A stretch of 64,000 nucleotides of DNA, taken from Agrostemma githago. Lineage: Eukaryota; Streptophyta; Magnoliopsida; Caryophyllales; Caryophyllaceae. The notes under the pieces were generated by a model, which was given only the letters and a program-made list of their open reading frames with translations, had not been told where the DNA came from and made no database searches. This document shows, in pieces, positions 1 to 10,353 of the stretch (positions within the stretch are counted from its first letter, which is position 1; the number at the start of each line of letters is the position of its first letter). The stretch is from NCBI GenBank assembly GCA_958450325.1, contig OY288259.1, forward strand, positions 24,236,734-24,300,733. The letters are read 5' to 3'. A program made the translations under genes and the position numbers.

Positions 1-1207
1 GGAGAGGGGCGCCTCAGCTCTAGGGCGCAGGGGTTACGCGCTGTCAAGCGCGTGTTGATTGGAGGTTGCTTGATTTACGGGATTGAATAACCGGGTATTT
101 CAAGTAGTTTTGGATCATGCGTGATTCATGTATTTGGACTTGATTTGGTATTTTGAATGGCTTTGACCGGGTTTGACTTGCTCAGTAAAAGATGGTTTTT
201 TCCCTTGGAGGCGGTTTTGACTTAGAATAGCTTTGTTTTATTGGAAATTACTTAAGGAGTTTGATTTTAAGGTCGGTTTTGTAGTATTTGTACTTTGTAA
301 TGTGTTCGAGTCGAATACCATTGTTTACGAGCCCTTATTCGAGCGCTCAGAAGGATGTTATTACCGAACATCATCGGATGTTTGTAGGGGTAACAAAAAA
401 AACGAACCGAATTTAAAAACCGAAACCGAACCGAAAACCGGTTTTAAAAACCCGAAAAATTTGGGTTTTGATGGCTGAAAATCGGGTCGGGCCCCGAACC
501 GTTTTTTTAGCTGAAAACCGGTTCGGGTTGTTCTTACTTTTAAAAATCCGGGTACCCAGTTTTAACCCGGTTTACATATTTGAGTAAAAAAAACCAAAAT
601 CGGCTAAACCTACCTACTACAGTACATACTTCATTTTCTTTTTCAGTCTTCATTGCTACCCCAAACTCTAGTCCTCTTTCATTCCTCCTCAAACCCTAAT
701 CCTCCTTTATCCCTCCTCCATCATCTTCACCACTCATCGCGACATCATCAATCATTACTTCTTCATTCCTCTCATCCTCTGCAGTAATCATTCCTTTAAG
801 GTAATAGTTTTCAAATTTGAAACTCAGCACTCTGATTATTGAAGACATATTGGAGTTTTTTAAAGAATAAAAGTTGGACTATCAATGACCAATTGCAGAA
901 ACCGGGTTGGAAACCGGTTAGGAAATTGGGTAAAAAAAACCCGGTTATTAATAATAGATTAATAGCTTCAATTTAAAAAATTTAAAAACCGGGTCAAAGA
1001 ACCGGTTCGGTTTCGGTTCGGGCATTGTAAAAAAAATCGGGTACCCAAATAAAACCGATTCGGAAAATTAGGGTTTTTAAAAACCGGGTACCCGAACCGG
1101 TTTTCAAAACCAGTTCGGGTACCCTGTTTTGCTCACGTCTAGGCCCTAGATGTTTGGCTGGAAACTTTCATAGACACAAGCATGCATGCAAAATGCGGAT
1201 GTCTACA
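1..1207 (-). mobile_element. Partial long LTR (Tat/Ogre-like Gypsy type), interrupted by a hAT element
   Basis: The stretch ends at 1207 with GGATGTCTACA, matching the end of the complete solo LTR at 2339-5322 (GCAGGTGTCTACA). The two also align at about 150-376 versus 5045-5270, sharing the run from the TTTGACCGGG motif through CATCATCGG. The left end lies outside the window. The hAT element at 385-1148 splits the LTR tail. Orientation is inferred: LTRs of this kind usually start TGTAGACACC, which reads on the minus strand here. The Tat/Ogre assignment rests on LTR length and a GGTGGTGACTCC motif in the related copy, with no coding region present, so it is tentative. Confidence 0.55.
385..1148. 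mobile_element. Non-autonomous hAT element with perfect 8-bp target duplication
   Basis: The element is flanked on both sides by GATGTTTG (377-384 and 1149-1156), an 8-bp duplication typical of hAT transposons. Its ends are short imperfect inverted repeats: TAGGGGTAACAAAA at the left and, read inward from the right, TAGGGCCTAGACGTGAGCAAAA in reduced form. Subterminal DNA is packed with AACCGG, CGGGTACCCG and GAACCGG words on both sides, probably transposase-binding motifs. At 764 bp it has no transposase. The middle (about 640-800) is C/T-rich with AAACCCTAA, resembling a plant 5' leader, perhaps left from the parent autonomous element. Confidence 0.85.
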
Positions 1208-2052
1208 AATATATTGTAAATCTTCTTTTTTTCATTAAATTGTGAATGGTAACAGTGGTTATATTAATACTTCGCACAAATGACCTACGTTCGAATCCCT
1301 TTAACAAAATATGCCTTTACCCAAGATCAAACCTGCAAGTGACATTCAGCTAGCTAGAATAGCAAAGACTCTAAAACCGACTGAAATAAGGACGTGCTAA
1401 ATCGTACACAGAAATTACTACGTTTTACACGTAATTTCCGTGTTTACCCTTCTCACTTCTACATTTCACCGATCCTATTTGAGAGGGAAAAATAAAATAA
1501 AAAAATCATATCCCACCCAATTAAACTCACTTCTCTTACTATTCACGTTGGCCACCAAACTCGAACCTCGTCGCTGGTCGTCGATCTCTCTTAGCCAGTT
1601 TGTCCCTCGCCGAAAGCTTCTCTCCATCATTGTCGGTGACCTCCCTTTCCCCCTCTCCCATCGTCGACACTAACCCTCAACGACGGCCCTACCTTCATCG
1701 GCTATTAATTCTTTGGCCGTTTTGAAAGCCATGTTTGACATTCTAGTCTCACTTTAATCAATTGCTACTTAAATGTTTGGTAGTTGCTACTCGTATATGT
1801 CATTGACAAAATCCAACCAACCACATTCAATCGAAAAATTGTAATTGGTAAACCCTAACCAATGACAAAATCAATGAGATAAATATCTTATTAAATCATT
1901 AATTAAATAATAAATAACGAAACTCAAATTACTTGCCCTATATCTAAATCGCATTCGATAATCATAAATATTTTTCTTAATTTTTTGTAGTTTTAGCGGA
2001 AGGGAGAAACTATAGGATTTTATTTAGGGAAGAGCAAACACGAAAAAATAAA
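1208..2052. other. Unassigned AT-rich DNA
   Basis: No gene, RNA or complete transposon is recognisable. A C/T-rich block at about 1440-1680 resembles a plant 5' leader, and its 77-codon open frame shows no family similarity. From about 1980 the sequence runs into the left end of the Mutator-like element. Confidence 0.4.
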
Positions 2053-2338
2053 GGAAAATTTGCGAAACACTCCATTTAATAAATGTTGTTTGGGAAACTA
2101 CTACCTTTTAAATTTTATTTTGTCTAGCATTCCCTTATATATTTATTATTTTGTTAATACTTCCAAATTATTCACTTTTAGTGACGGTTCTTGATATTTT
2201 AAAGAATCTTGAAATTCTTGTATTATACTCGGATCATAGTGTGGTTTATCTGTCAAATGTCGGGTTATATTGAAGATTGCATGAGAAAATAAAGAAATGA
2301 AAGAAAGGAAAGATAAAGAAGAAATAATTGAGAGTTTT

Positions 2339-4328
2339 TGTGGACATGACGTAGGTCCACCCCGATACGGCCACGCGCGGGTTTGGGTAGGCGAATGAAT
2401 CTCGTGGTAAGATTGATCTCGGGTTTGAAATTTAAATCGTAGTTGGAGTCACCACCGAATTTTATGGGAATTCGGACCCGTTCGAACTCACTCTAAACTT
2501 AGGCGTTTCGTGTACAAAAAACGACTCGCTTTTAGTGCTAGAGCTTATGAGTTCGTCCCTTTGCATTACGATACCGACGCCGAGTTATCGGATATCGTGC
2601 ATCGAATGACTCTCGTGCGCCAATGGTTTTGGACATTTGGAAACCATGGTTCTGAGTAACGGGTGAGGGTACGTGCTAGGATACCCACAAAGGACACCTA
2701 ACCCCGCCAGCTCTTTAGGGGCCTCTACTAAGATATCGTTCGTGTTCGTGTACGCGCGCTAGTAAAACGGCTAAATGTTATGCAACCAATATTTTAGCTA
2801 AGCATGTGAATTACGTGTGAGCTACGTCATTTTAATGCATCTTGATTCACGTCAAAGTGATTTAGCATGTGATGTTTATTTAAATAAATAAATGGCAAAC
2901 ATCGAAAATAGAAAACTCGTAAATAAATTACAAATTACACGGGCGGAATACAACCCGGAATTCACAATACAACGAGCGATAAAATAATAATTGGAATTAA
3001 AAGCGACAAATACTAACTAGAAACGAACCCGTATATAATAAATATAAACTAGACCGTAAGTTAAGTAAATGGGCAAATTTCGATTAAATACACATTATAT
3101 TGTGTACTAAACGGAGGACGGAGATATGGGACCTAGGCGTGGTGCTAGCCCGATCCCAAATCTCGATGCCTTGTCCCAACTTATCACATCGAAAGTTGGC
3201 GTCTAAATTAGTTATATATCGGATACGACTAAAGAGTCGTCGATACAAAACTAATCGTAAAAGACGTCGATCAAAGTCGTGAAAGTGGAATAAGATGCGT
3301 GAGTTTTGAATTAGGAACCACGTGATTGACTTTGCACGCGACGACTAAGTCGTAAAAAAAGACGAGGCTCGGATGATGCTCGAAGCTTTCGGTTTTCTTG
3401 GGCTAAAGGACCCACTCGATCGAGTCATGGCCTAGACTCGATCGAGTGTGCCTTCGAGGTAGCTACTGCCCGGTTTTTGGGGTGCTACTCGATCGAGTTG
3501 CCCATGGCACTCGGTCGAGTGCCCCCTGTACGAGTCATAGCTCGTTTCGAAAAAAGTGGTTATTCCGTTTTATTGATTTTGAAATTGACATGCAATTACA
3601 CTAAATATAAATATGGTCCAATTTATATTAGTGTAAATTTTGATGGCTCGTCCTACTCGACATTCGGTTATAGAACCGTTATCTAGTAGTTAAAGCGAAT
3701 TTGCAAAATCAAGTTTGATCGAACTAGAACAAATATCGATTCCCTCTGCGTCATAATGTCGTAATCAATCCTTTCGGATCGTGTGACAATTAATTCGGCG
3801 TCAACGGGTTTCGTCCTAATCCGATTTGTCGATGATTCTTTTAGAATAATATTTTGAAAGAGATGTGGTCGGACATATTTAACGACGAATCTCCACGATC
3901 TATTACGCCCTTAAGTGTTTAGGGCGGCGCACCTCGAAGGGCGCCACCTCCAATACGACTTGTAAAGGGATTAAATAGACTTTAGGCGGAATTCGTAATT
4001 AAACATATTCGACCCGAAAACTCGACCGTCGTTGCAAACTTAAGTCCTCGGCATTTTAATATCGTAATTTGGCCTTAAGGCCTACGATCATTAATTTAGC
4101 CTCAACGGACGTTGCTCGGATCATTTTGAAAATAGCTTTGTTAAATAATTATACACGGTATTATTAATATAACAAAATGTAAATGAGCGATAATTAAAAT
4201 GTTAGGTGTTAGAGTTCATAAATAAAATATTAGATTGCGATAAATAAAATGTTAGTAGCAAAATTAAAATGTTAGTAACGAAAATAAAATGTTAGTGTTA
4301 GTAGTTAGTAGTAGTAGTAGTAATAATA

Positions 4329-4394
<66 letters not shown>

Positions 4395-5322
4395 TATAAA
4401 AGAAACGAAAAAGAAGAAGGAAGAGAAGAATGTCGGGATTTGAATTACATCCTCAACCTACATGCTTAAAATGGCATCGGAAACGGACTCGTAATAGCGA
4501 CGGGAGCGCAGGAGTGTCGAGATATGTAGGGTGAGTTATGGTGTGTGTCTTTGACGAGTTTTGATCTCGGGATTTTGAATGTATTTGTGTGTGTGTGTGT
4601 ATGTGTATGAGTGCCTAGAACTCAAGGGTGATGAATGTTTGAAGGTTGAAGATGTAGTGTAAAATGTGATGTTGCTTAGGTTTTTAAGGTTGTGTAAGTA
4701 TTGTGTAAAGTTGCAAAATGGGATGATTAGGGTTTGCAAATGTTGTGTAAATGGTTGTAGTGTCAAAAGTTGTGAAATGGTTTAGGGTGACGGGGTATTT
4801 ATAGAAGAAATACTCCGGTTTAGGGCCACTCGATCGAGTGGAGCGTGTGCACTCGATCGAGTACCCGGTTCGAGTCCGGTTCGGCCGGTTCATGGCCTTA
4901 CTCGACCGAGTGGGTGTGAACCACTCGATCGAGTGGGTCGGGAAGGAGGGAGTGTAAATAGGGAATGATTGTTGACCATTTTTGAATGGATCTTGGTTGT
5001 TGAGGCTAGCTTCTAGAAGCTAATCTAGCTGATTTTTGCATCGGATTCGTCTTTGACCGGGTTTTGACCCGGTCGCCAAAAGACGGTTTTATTTGCGGTG
5101 TCCGTTTTGACCCAAATTAGTCTCATTTTATTGGAAACGACTCAATGGGCCTGGATTTGAGGTCGGTTTTGAGAGATTTGCACTCCGCTAAATGCCCACG
5201 TCGGATATTATTGATTCTGAGTCCGTATTCGAGCGTATTAAGTCACGTTTACGTCCGATCATCATCGGGTGTTTTGTCGGGAACTACCATAGACACTAGC
5301 AGACAAAATGCAGGTGTCTACA
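2339..5322 (-). mobile_element. Solo LTR, ~2.98 kb, Tat/Ogre-like, with GTTTT duplication
   Basis: The element runs from TGTGGACATGACG to GCAGGTGTCTACA (TG...CA) and is flanked by GTTTT at 2334-2338 and 5323-5327, so it is a complete LTR with a 5-bp target duplication and no internal region. This is the usual product of LTR-LTR recombination. It contains a (TTA)n tract, a TG-rich tract near 4585 and six perfect copies of the palindrome ACTCGATCGAGT. The minus orientation is inferred from the TGTAGACACC start and the GGTGGTGACTCC motif near the other end. Assignment to a Gypsy lineage is tentative because no coding sequence is present. Confidence 0.75.
4306..4393. repeat. (TAG/TAA)n microsatellite
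   Basis: The tract starts as GTAGTAGTAG and passes into pure AATAATAAT. It lies inside the solo LTR. Confidence 0.9.
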
Positions 5323-5327
5323 GTTTT

Positions 5328-5450
5328 CAAGTGCCGTTAGTAGCGGCACTTTTGTTCTTTATTATCCGCTACTAGAAGCAGTTTCAGTAACAGTAAGGTT
5401 TTAGGGACTTCAGAGTGCCGCTAGTACCACTAAAATTGCCGTTACTAGCG
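5328..5450. repeat. GC-rich inverted words resembling a CACTA subterminal region
   Basis: The words GCCGTTAGTAGCGGCAC, GCCGCTAGTACCACTA and GCCGTTACTAGCG occur close together, like the short inverted subterminal motifs of some CACTA elements. No terminal CACTA sequence is adjacent. It may simply be internal sequence of the Mutator-like element. Confidence 0.25.
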
Positions 5451-5533
5451 AACATCTGGACGCGAGAAGCCTTGTTGTATCCTTATTCTATCCTATTTCT
5501 TATTTCTCCTTATTATTTTAGTTAATTCTTTTA

Positions 5534-5785
5534 CTCCCTCCTAGTTGATTTTATCCTCCCTCTTTTTTTGCACAAAAATTAAGAAGATAATAAAGAATTG
5601 ATTAAAGTAAGAAAATGTGGGGTATAAAGTAGAAATATGGTGGGGTTTGTGAGTAAAGGAAAGAATAAAGAATTGGAGAAAGAATAAAGAAACGATTAAA
5701 GTACAACCCAAAAATGTAAAGAGAGAAGATAATCGAACTAGTTCCAAAAAGTAAAGAGGGAAGATAAAAAAAAACTAGGAGGGAG
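5534..5785. mobile_element. Stowaway (Tc1/mariner) MITE
   Basis: The ends are CTCCCTCCTAGTTGATTTTA and the inverted copy ending AAACTAGGAGGGAG, matching the Stowaway CTCCCTCC terminal consensus. The element is flanked by TA on both sides (5532-5533 and 5786-5787). At 252 bp and AT-rich, it has no coding capacity. Confidence 0.9.
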
Positions 5786-6129
5786 TATTTCATAGACTAT
5801 ATAAATAAAATATTAGAATTTTATTAGGTTATGCAAATTTTATACTTGGAAAGAGATAATTGTTCATTTTTCATTCATGGAGGCAGTGTTAGCAACTTTT
5901 TTTTCAAAAAAAAGGAAGTGGTTAGGAAAATAACATTTATTAATGATAGTGTTTGACAATTTTATTTTATTTTTGAAATATTAATTCGCACAAATGTAAT
6001 TTCGAAGTGAGTAATTTGGAAGTATTAAACAAAAAATAAATATATAAGAAAGGGTTGGACAAAATAAATTTTAAAAGGAAGTAGTTTGTCCTACAATATT
6101 CATTAAAGGGAATATTTCGCAAATTTTCC

Positions 6130-6804
6130 AAAAATGTAGGTATGATTTAACAATTATGCTGAAATATTGCTAGACTATTTATATACCCCGTACTTAAAAT
6201 GAAGTTTCAGATCGATAGGGGACACTTGCTCACCCGAGACCTTCTAGGTCCACCCCTGCCAATACTCAAGTTGCTGCAGCATTAAGGAATACAGTTAACA
6301 ATCAAAAAGTACTACCAATATATGTATTTCATTTTCATGTTAGTTGTACAACTTGTACAGACGTTCTTCCATAAATTTTTAAAATGTCCGCATTCCACAA
6401 TCAAGTCTTCCTTTGGAACTCTGAGTCTATGAATATGGATTATTGTGATGAGAATGCCTGCAACAATATAGCACCTTAACTAGTGTTAGGCCATAATTTC
6501 TGAAACACCGAAATAGTAGTATCGTGATTCGTGAGTGAAGTAAAGCACTAGAAGAATATCATACTTTATGACCGACAGGCAGGATTAGACCATCTTACAC
6601 TAAAACAATCTGAGGATTCAAGGTTTCAGAATGATCTTGTAATTTTCTTAGTTATCTTTAGTTGAATCTTCTTGCTTATTATCTCTTGCACAAAAATTGT
6701 CCAGCCACACAAGAATTTTAACCTAGCATGCAGGGTGGGTCATATAGGGTGTGCTTGCATAATATGAAGGTTGAAAGAGTTCATTTTCGGTTCAAGTATG
6801 TTCA

Positions 6805-6806
<2 letters not shown>
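6130..6806. other. Unassigned intergenic DNA
   Basis: I see no gene or diagnostic repeat end here. Open frames reaching the next block only translate the TA repeat. Confidence 0.4.

Positions 6807-6872
<66 letters not shown>
6807..6872. repeat. (TA)n microsatellite
   Basis: An uninterrupted AT dinucleotide run abuts the left end of the TIR element that starts at 6876. Confidence 0.97.
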
Positions 6873-6875
<3 letters not shown>

Positions 6876-9130
6876 GGATTTGGTGTAAACATCAAATTTG
6901 GTGTAAATACGCTAACAATCAGGTCCGTTAGATCTTACAAGATCGACGGTCAAGATTAATCCTCAAAAGATAACAAAATCCTCCCAAAAATCCTTCCATC
7001 CCTCCTCTCTTTCTCTCTCCTTTTTTTCTCTCTTCTCTCTTTGTCTTTAGGGTTACGTAAAACCCCCAATTTTTTTTCCTCAAAATTCTTCCTCTCAAAA
7101 ATTGATCTTATCTTTCAAATTGAAACGTCTAATTAATCATAAAATTGCTCAATCATATGTTCATATTGCTCAATCGTAAGATTTGATTGAAAATTATTTC
7201 ATTCAATTCGTTCAATTTTTCAGAAATCCGTTCAATTCATTCGATTTTCCAGAATTTTCGTACGAAATTCGTTTTTATGAGAACGAATTCCACCGAGCAT
7301 GAACCTATTGTTGATGAACATGAAGGTAATATCGTTATGCTTCAATACCTATTCGTTTTTGAATACCTATTCGTTTTTTAAGGTAATTTGTCATGACATA
7401 TATTCATTTTTGAATAACTATTCGTTGTTGATGAACATATATTCGTTTTTCCGGAATTCTTTATGATGAATTTCTATTTCAACATAGAAGACATGAATTA
7501 ACTTGAAGGTAATCTCAGAATTTATAGAGTACTTGAATATATATGTTAGAATAGTTGAATATATATGTTGGAGTAACTGAGTATATATGTTGGAGTAATT
7601 AGAGTACTTGAGTATACGTATCTCAGAATTTATAGAGTACTTGAATATATATGTTAGAATACTTGAATATATATGTTGGAGTAACTGAGTATATATGTTG
7701 GAGTAATTAGAGTACTTGAGTATACGTATCTCAGAATTTCATTGAGTACTTGAATATAAGTGTTAGAATACTTGAATATATGTGTTGGAGTAACTAAGTA
7801 TATATGTTGGATTAATTAGTATACTTGAGTATACGTATCTCAGAATTTTATAGAGTAATTGAATATATGTGTTGGAATACTTGAATATATGTGTTGGAAT
7901 AACTGAACATATGTGTTGGAGTAACTGAGTATATATGTTGGAGTACTTAGTATGTTGGAATATATATGTGGTGAATACTTGAATATGTATGTTGGAATAC
8001 TTGAATATGTATGTTGGAATACTTGAATATATGTGTTGGAGTACTAGAATGTATATGTTGGAATACTTGATTATATGTGTTGGAGTAATTGAATATATGT
8101 ATTGGAGTAACTGAGTATATATGTTGGAGTAATTGGAAAACTTGAGTATATGTTGGAATAACTGAACATGAACATAGAGTAACTGATGTCTAATATTGGA
8201 ATAGCTGAACATGTATAACTCAGAATTGAATATATGTGTTGGAGTAATTGAATATATGTGTTGGAGTAACTGAGTATATATGTTGGAGTGTTTGAATATA
8301 TGTGTTGGAGTAACTGAATATTAGAGTAGTTGCTTAATAAATACTCCTATGATATATATGCAGGAGTCACTCGGAAATCTTTATAACTCAATCAAAAGGA
8401 TAGGACGATATGACGTTGAAGACATTCATACAAGTATACAACTCAGACGATGAAAGCATACGATGTTTATAATACGATAGTTATAATAGTTGGAGTACTT
8501 GGTGTTATATCTTGGAATATTTGGTGTTATATCTTGGAATTCTTTATATTATATCTTGAAATACTTATATAATTGAAATATTGTAATTATCATGGAAATA
8601 CTGATCTTATACATACACAATTATCATCCAAAATTAAAAACCCTAACAACTCAAAAATAATTGTAGAAACAAAACAATGAAGCTATATTAGAGGAAATCG
8701 GAAGAATAAACAAAAATTATGATCACAATGAACATAATCGAAATCAAAATTGAATTGAAGAAATTAACATATATTGAGCAAAATATCAAATTGAATTGAA
8801 GAAATTGAAGTAATAGATAAACGAAAATATCGATATTGAGGAAATTAGGGGAAATTTATGACGATGAAAAATGCAGTAGAAGATTAGAGGAAATCGGAGT
8901 GAAGGAACTGAAGCAAATTGAAAAATGGTGTTGAAGAGGTTGAAGAAGTAGATGCAGCAAAGAGAGTAGCAAAAACAAAATGAGGAGAGAGAAAGAAAAA
9001 TTAGAATGACCCATGTGGAAACAAGTTTTGTGTATTTCTTAGATCTAATCTCCACCGTTGATCAAATATTAGATCAACGGTCTAGATTGTTAGGGTATTT
9101 ACACCAAATTGGTGTGTTTACACCAGATCC
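6876..9130. mobile_element. Non-autonomous TIR element (2.25 kb) with internal minisatellite
   Basis: About 70 bp at the left end reappears inverted at the right end (9060-9130). Shared words in order are GGAT(T/C)TGGTGTAAACA, TTTGGTGTAAATA, CTAACAATC, CCGTT and GATC. Identity is roughly 80% by eye. The flanks are TA-rich on both sides, so no target duplication can be defined. No transposase is recognisable, and a 149-codon minus frame at 7763-8212 is only translated minisatellite. The right half contains short AT-rich frames without family similarity. The long TIR suggests a Mutator-like or hAT-like derivative, but the superfamily is uncertain. Confidence 0.65.
7510..8340. repeat. Minisatellite of ~22-bp subunits with a 108-bp higher-order period
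   Basis: The subunit is variants of GTTGGAGTAACTGAGTATAT. The marker CTCAGAATTT recurs at 7514, 7622, 7730 and 7839, giving a higher-order unit of 108-109 bp made of about five subunits. After 7860 the array decays into less regular subunits. Confidence 0.9.
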
Positions 9131-9182
9131 TATTTCTATATATATATATATAGTCAAAATCCGGTGAGAAAGTATACTATAA

Positions 9183-9213
9183 CTAGGTTAATACCCGTGC
9201 AAAGTTGCACGGG
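9183..9213 (-). mobile_element. Helitron 3' terminus (hairpin plus CTAG)
   Basis: Read on the minus strand, a perfect stem CCCGTGCAA/TTGCACGGG (9194-9213) is followed after seven bases by CTAG and then T. This is the hairpin plus CTRR end that defines a Helitron 3' terminus. The 5' TC end lies to the right and could not be placed. Confidence 0.65.
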
Positions 9214-9853
9214 TTTTAAATTAAAAAAAATTATATAGATAATCTTATATGATTGTTCAATCTCTAACAACCTAAACAATTTACAATGTTTAAAAATATA
9301 AACTTAAAAACAACCTGAAGTATATACACATTAACATCAATTGTATGTACTCCCTCCATTCAAATCTAAAGTGCACATTAATTTTTTGGATACTATTCAG
9401 AACTAAAGACAATCTTCGCTATTCTCGACAATCTATAAGAGAAAATATAGTCATGTGAGATCTTAGCCTGTTTGATTATCTTTATGAGTAGATTAAGAAT
9501 ATCAAAGTTTTATAATATTTTTATAATGTAAAAATTAAATATATCGATGGTGCAAAATGCGTATTGACGCACTTTGAATTTGAATAGAAGGAGTAAGATA
9601 TATTACATGTTTAGACATGTATTCAATATCATGTTCATACATGTATCTCGTAGGACACAATCATTTACTAAGTAAATCCATTTTATTTTATTTTTTTAAG
9701 TTAGAATTTACTCCTAGAATAGAACTATATAATTTGAGAATAGTATCACATATTATTTCAAAGAATCGTGACCAAAAAAACCGACCTCCAATTCGAACCT
9801 TAGGAAAAATCGAACATTTTAAATCAGCAAATAAAAACAATTTGTAATACCCT

Positions 9854-9974
9854 TTTTTTTTGGTTCAACGAAGAGCGTACTTAGGCGCATTACAATATAG
9901 GGGAGGGGGATTCGAACCTGGAATCTACTGTCTCAGAGCACCTAGTCTTAACAAATGGGTCAAGACATCTTCGG
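9854..9974 (-). mobile_element. tRNA-derived SINE, copy 1
   Basis: On the minus strand the element has a pol III box B (GGTTCGAATCC), a box-A-like segment near its start and a tail ending TTGAACCAAAAAAAA. It is flanked by a 12-bp duplication, TTGTAATACCCT, at 9842-9853 and 9975-9986. It aligns along its length with the SINE at 46344-46461. The box A region is less well conserved here (GACCCATTTGTTAAG), so this copy is probably inactive. Confidence 0.85.
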
Positions 9975-9978
9975 TTGT

Positions 9979-10223
9979 AATACCCTATTTATTGATAGTT
10001 TGATACCCTATAATGTTGATGTAAGATAGAAATAAGTGTGACACATGAGAATTGAAATGGAAAAAATATAGTAGCGTTTATATATTATACTTTTTCGTAT
10101 TTAATACCCTATTTATTGATAGTTTGATACCCTATAATGTTGATGTAAGATAGAAATAAGTGTGACACATGAGGATTGAAATGGAAAAAATATAATGTTT
10201 ATATATTATACTTTTTCGTATTT
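9979..10223. repeat. Two-copy tandem duplication, 124-bp period
   Basis: AATACCCTATTTATTGATAG and the next ~100 bases are repeated at 10103, with a few bases missing from the second copy. The first copy overlaps the right-hand SINE target duplication. Confidence 0.9.
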
Positions 10224-10325
10224 AAGTGTGTCATTTCTTGTTCTTTATTATATACTCGTATTAATTAGGTTGCTGGAGCATTTTTTGGGGATTTAATTAT
10301 GAGTATGTCTTTATTCTATTTGTTA

Positions 10326-10353
10326 CTAGTGCAAAACCCGTGCCTATGCACGG
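10326..10353 (-). mobile_element. Helitron 3' terminus (hairpin plus CTAG)
   Basis: On the minus strand CCGTGC/GCACGG forms a 6-bp stem (10338-10353), followed by GTTTTGCA, CTAG and T. The 5' end is not identified. Degenerate CGACCCGTTTG-type words at about 10970-11030 and 11400-11470, to its right, are shared with the Helitron-type DNA near 57 and 63 kb. Confidence 0.55.

Larger units (their letters stand above)
2053..6129. mobile_element. Mutator-like TIR element, split by a solo LTR and a Stowaway MITE
   Basis: About 130 bp at 2053-2181 is repeated inverted at about 6004-6129, at roughly 80% identity by eye. Both ends start GGAAAATTTGCGAAA reading inward. Long TIRs are typical of MULEs. 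The flanking nine bases, AAAAATAAA on the left and AAAAATGTA on the right, agree at seven positions, consistent with an eroded 9-bp MULE duplication. Removing the solo LTR (2339-5322) and the MITE (5534-5785) leaves about 0.8 kb with no transposase, so it is a deletion derivative. An alternative is two unrelated fragments of one repeat family lying in opposite orientation. Confidence 0.55.

Noticed and set aside
1440..1673. 77-codon frame in a C/T-rich block
   Set aside because: No similarity, no splice or promoter context, and composition explains the open frame.
6728..6959. Open frames with Tyr-Ile runs
   Set aside because: Translation of the TA tract; the same applies at 18205-18423.
7763..8212. 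149-codon minus-strand open frame rich in Tyr, Ser, Asn and Ile
   Set aside because: It is a translation of the 22-bp minisatellite, whose unit lacks stops in that frame; no family similarity.
9854..9974. Possible tRNA gene (box A and box B, GATTCGAACC)
   Set aside because: No cloverleaf can be completed, and the target duplication plus a second copy at 46344 show a SINE.
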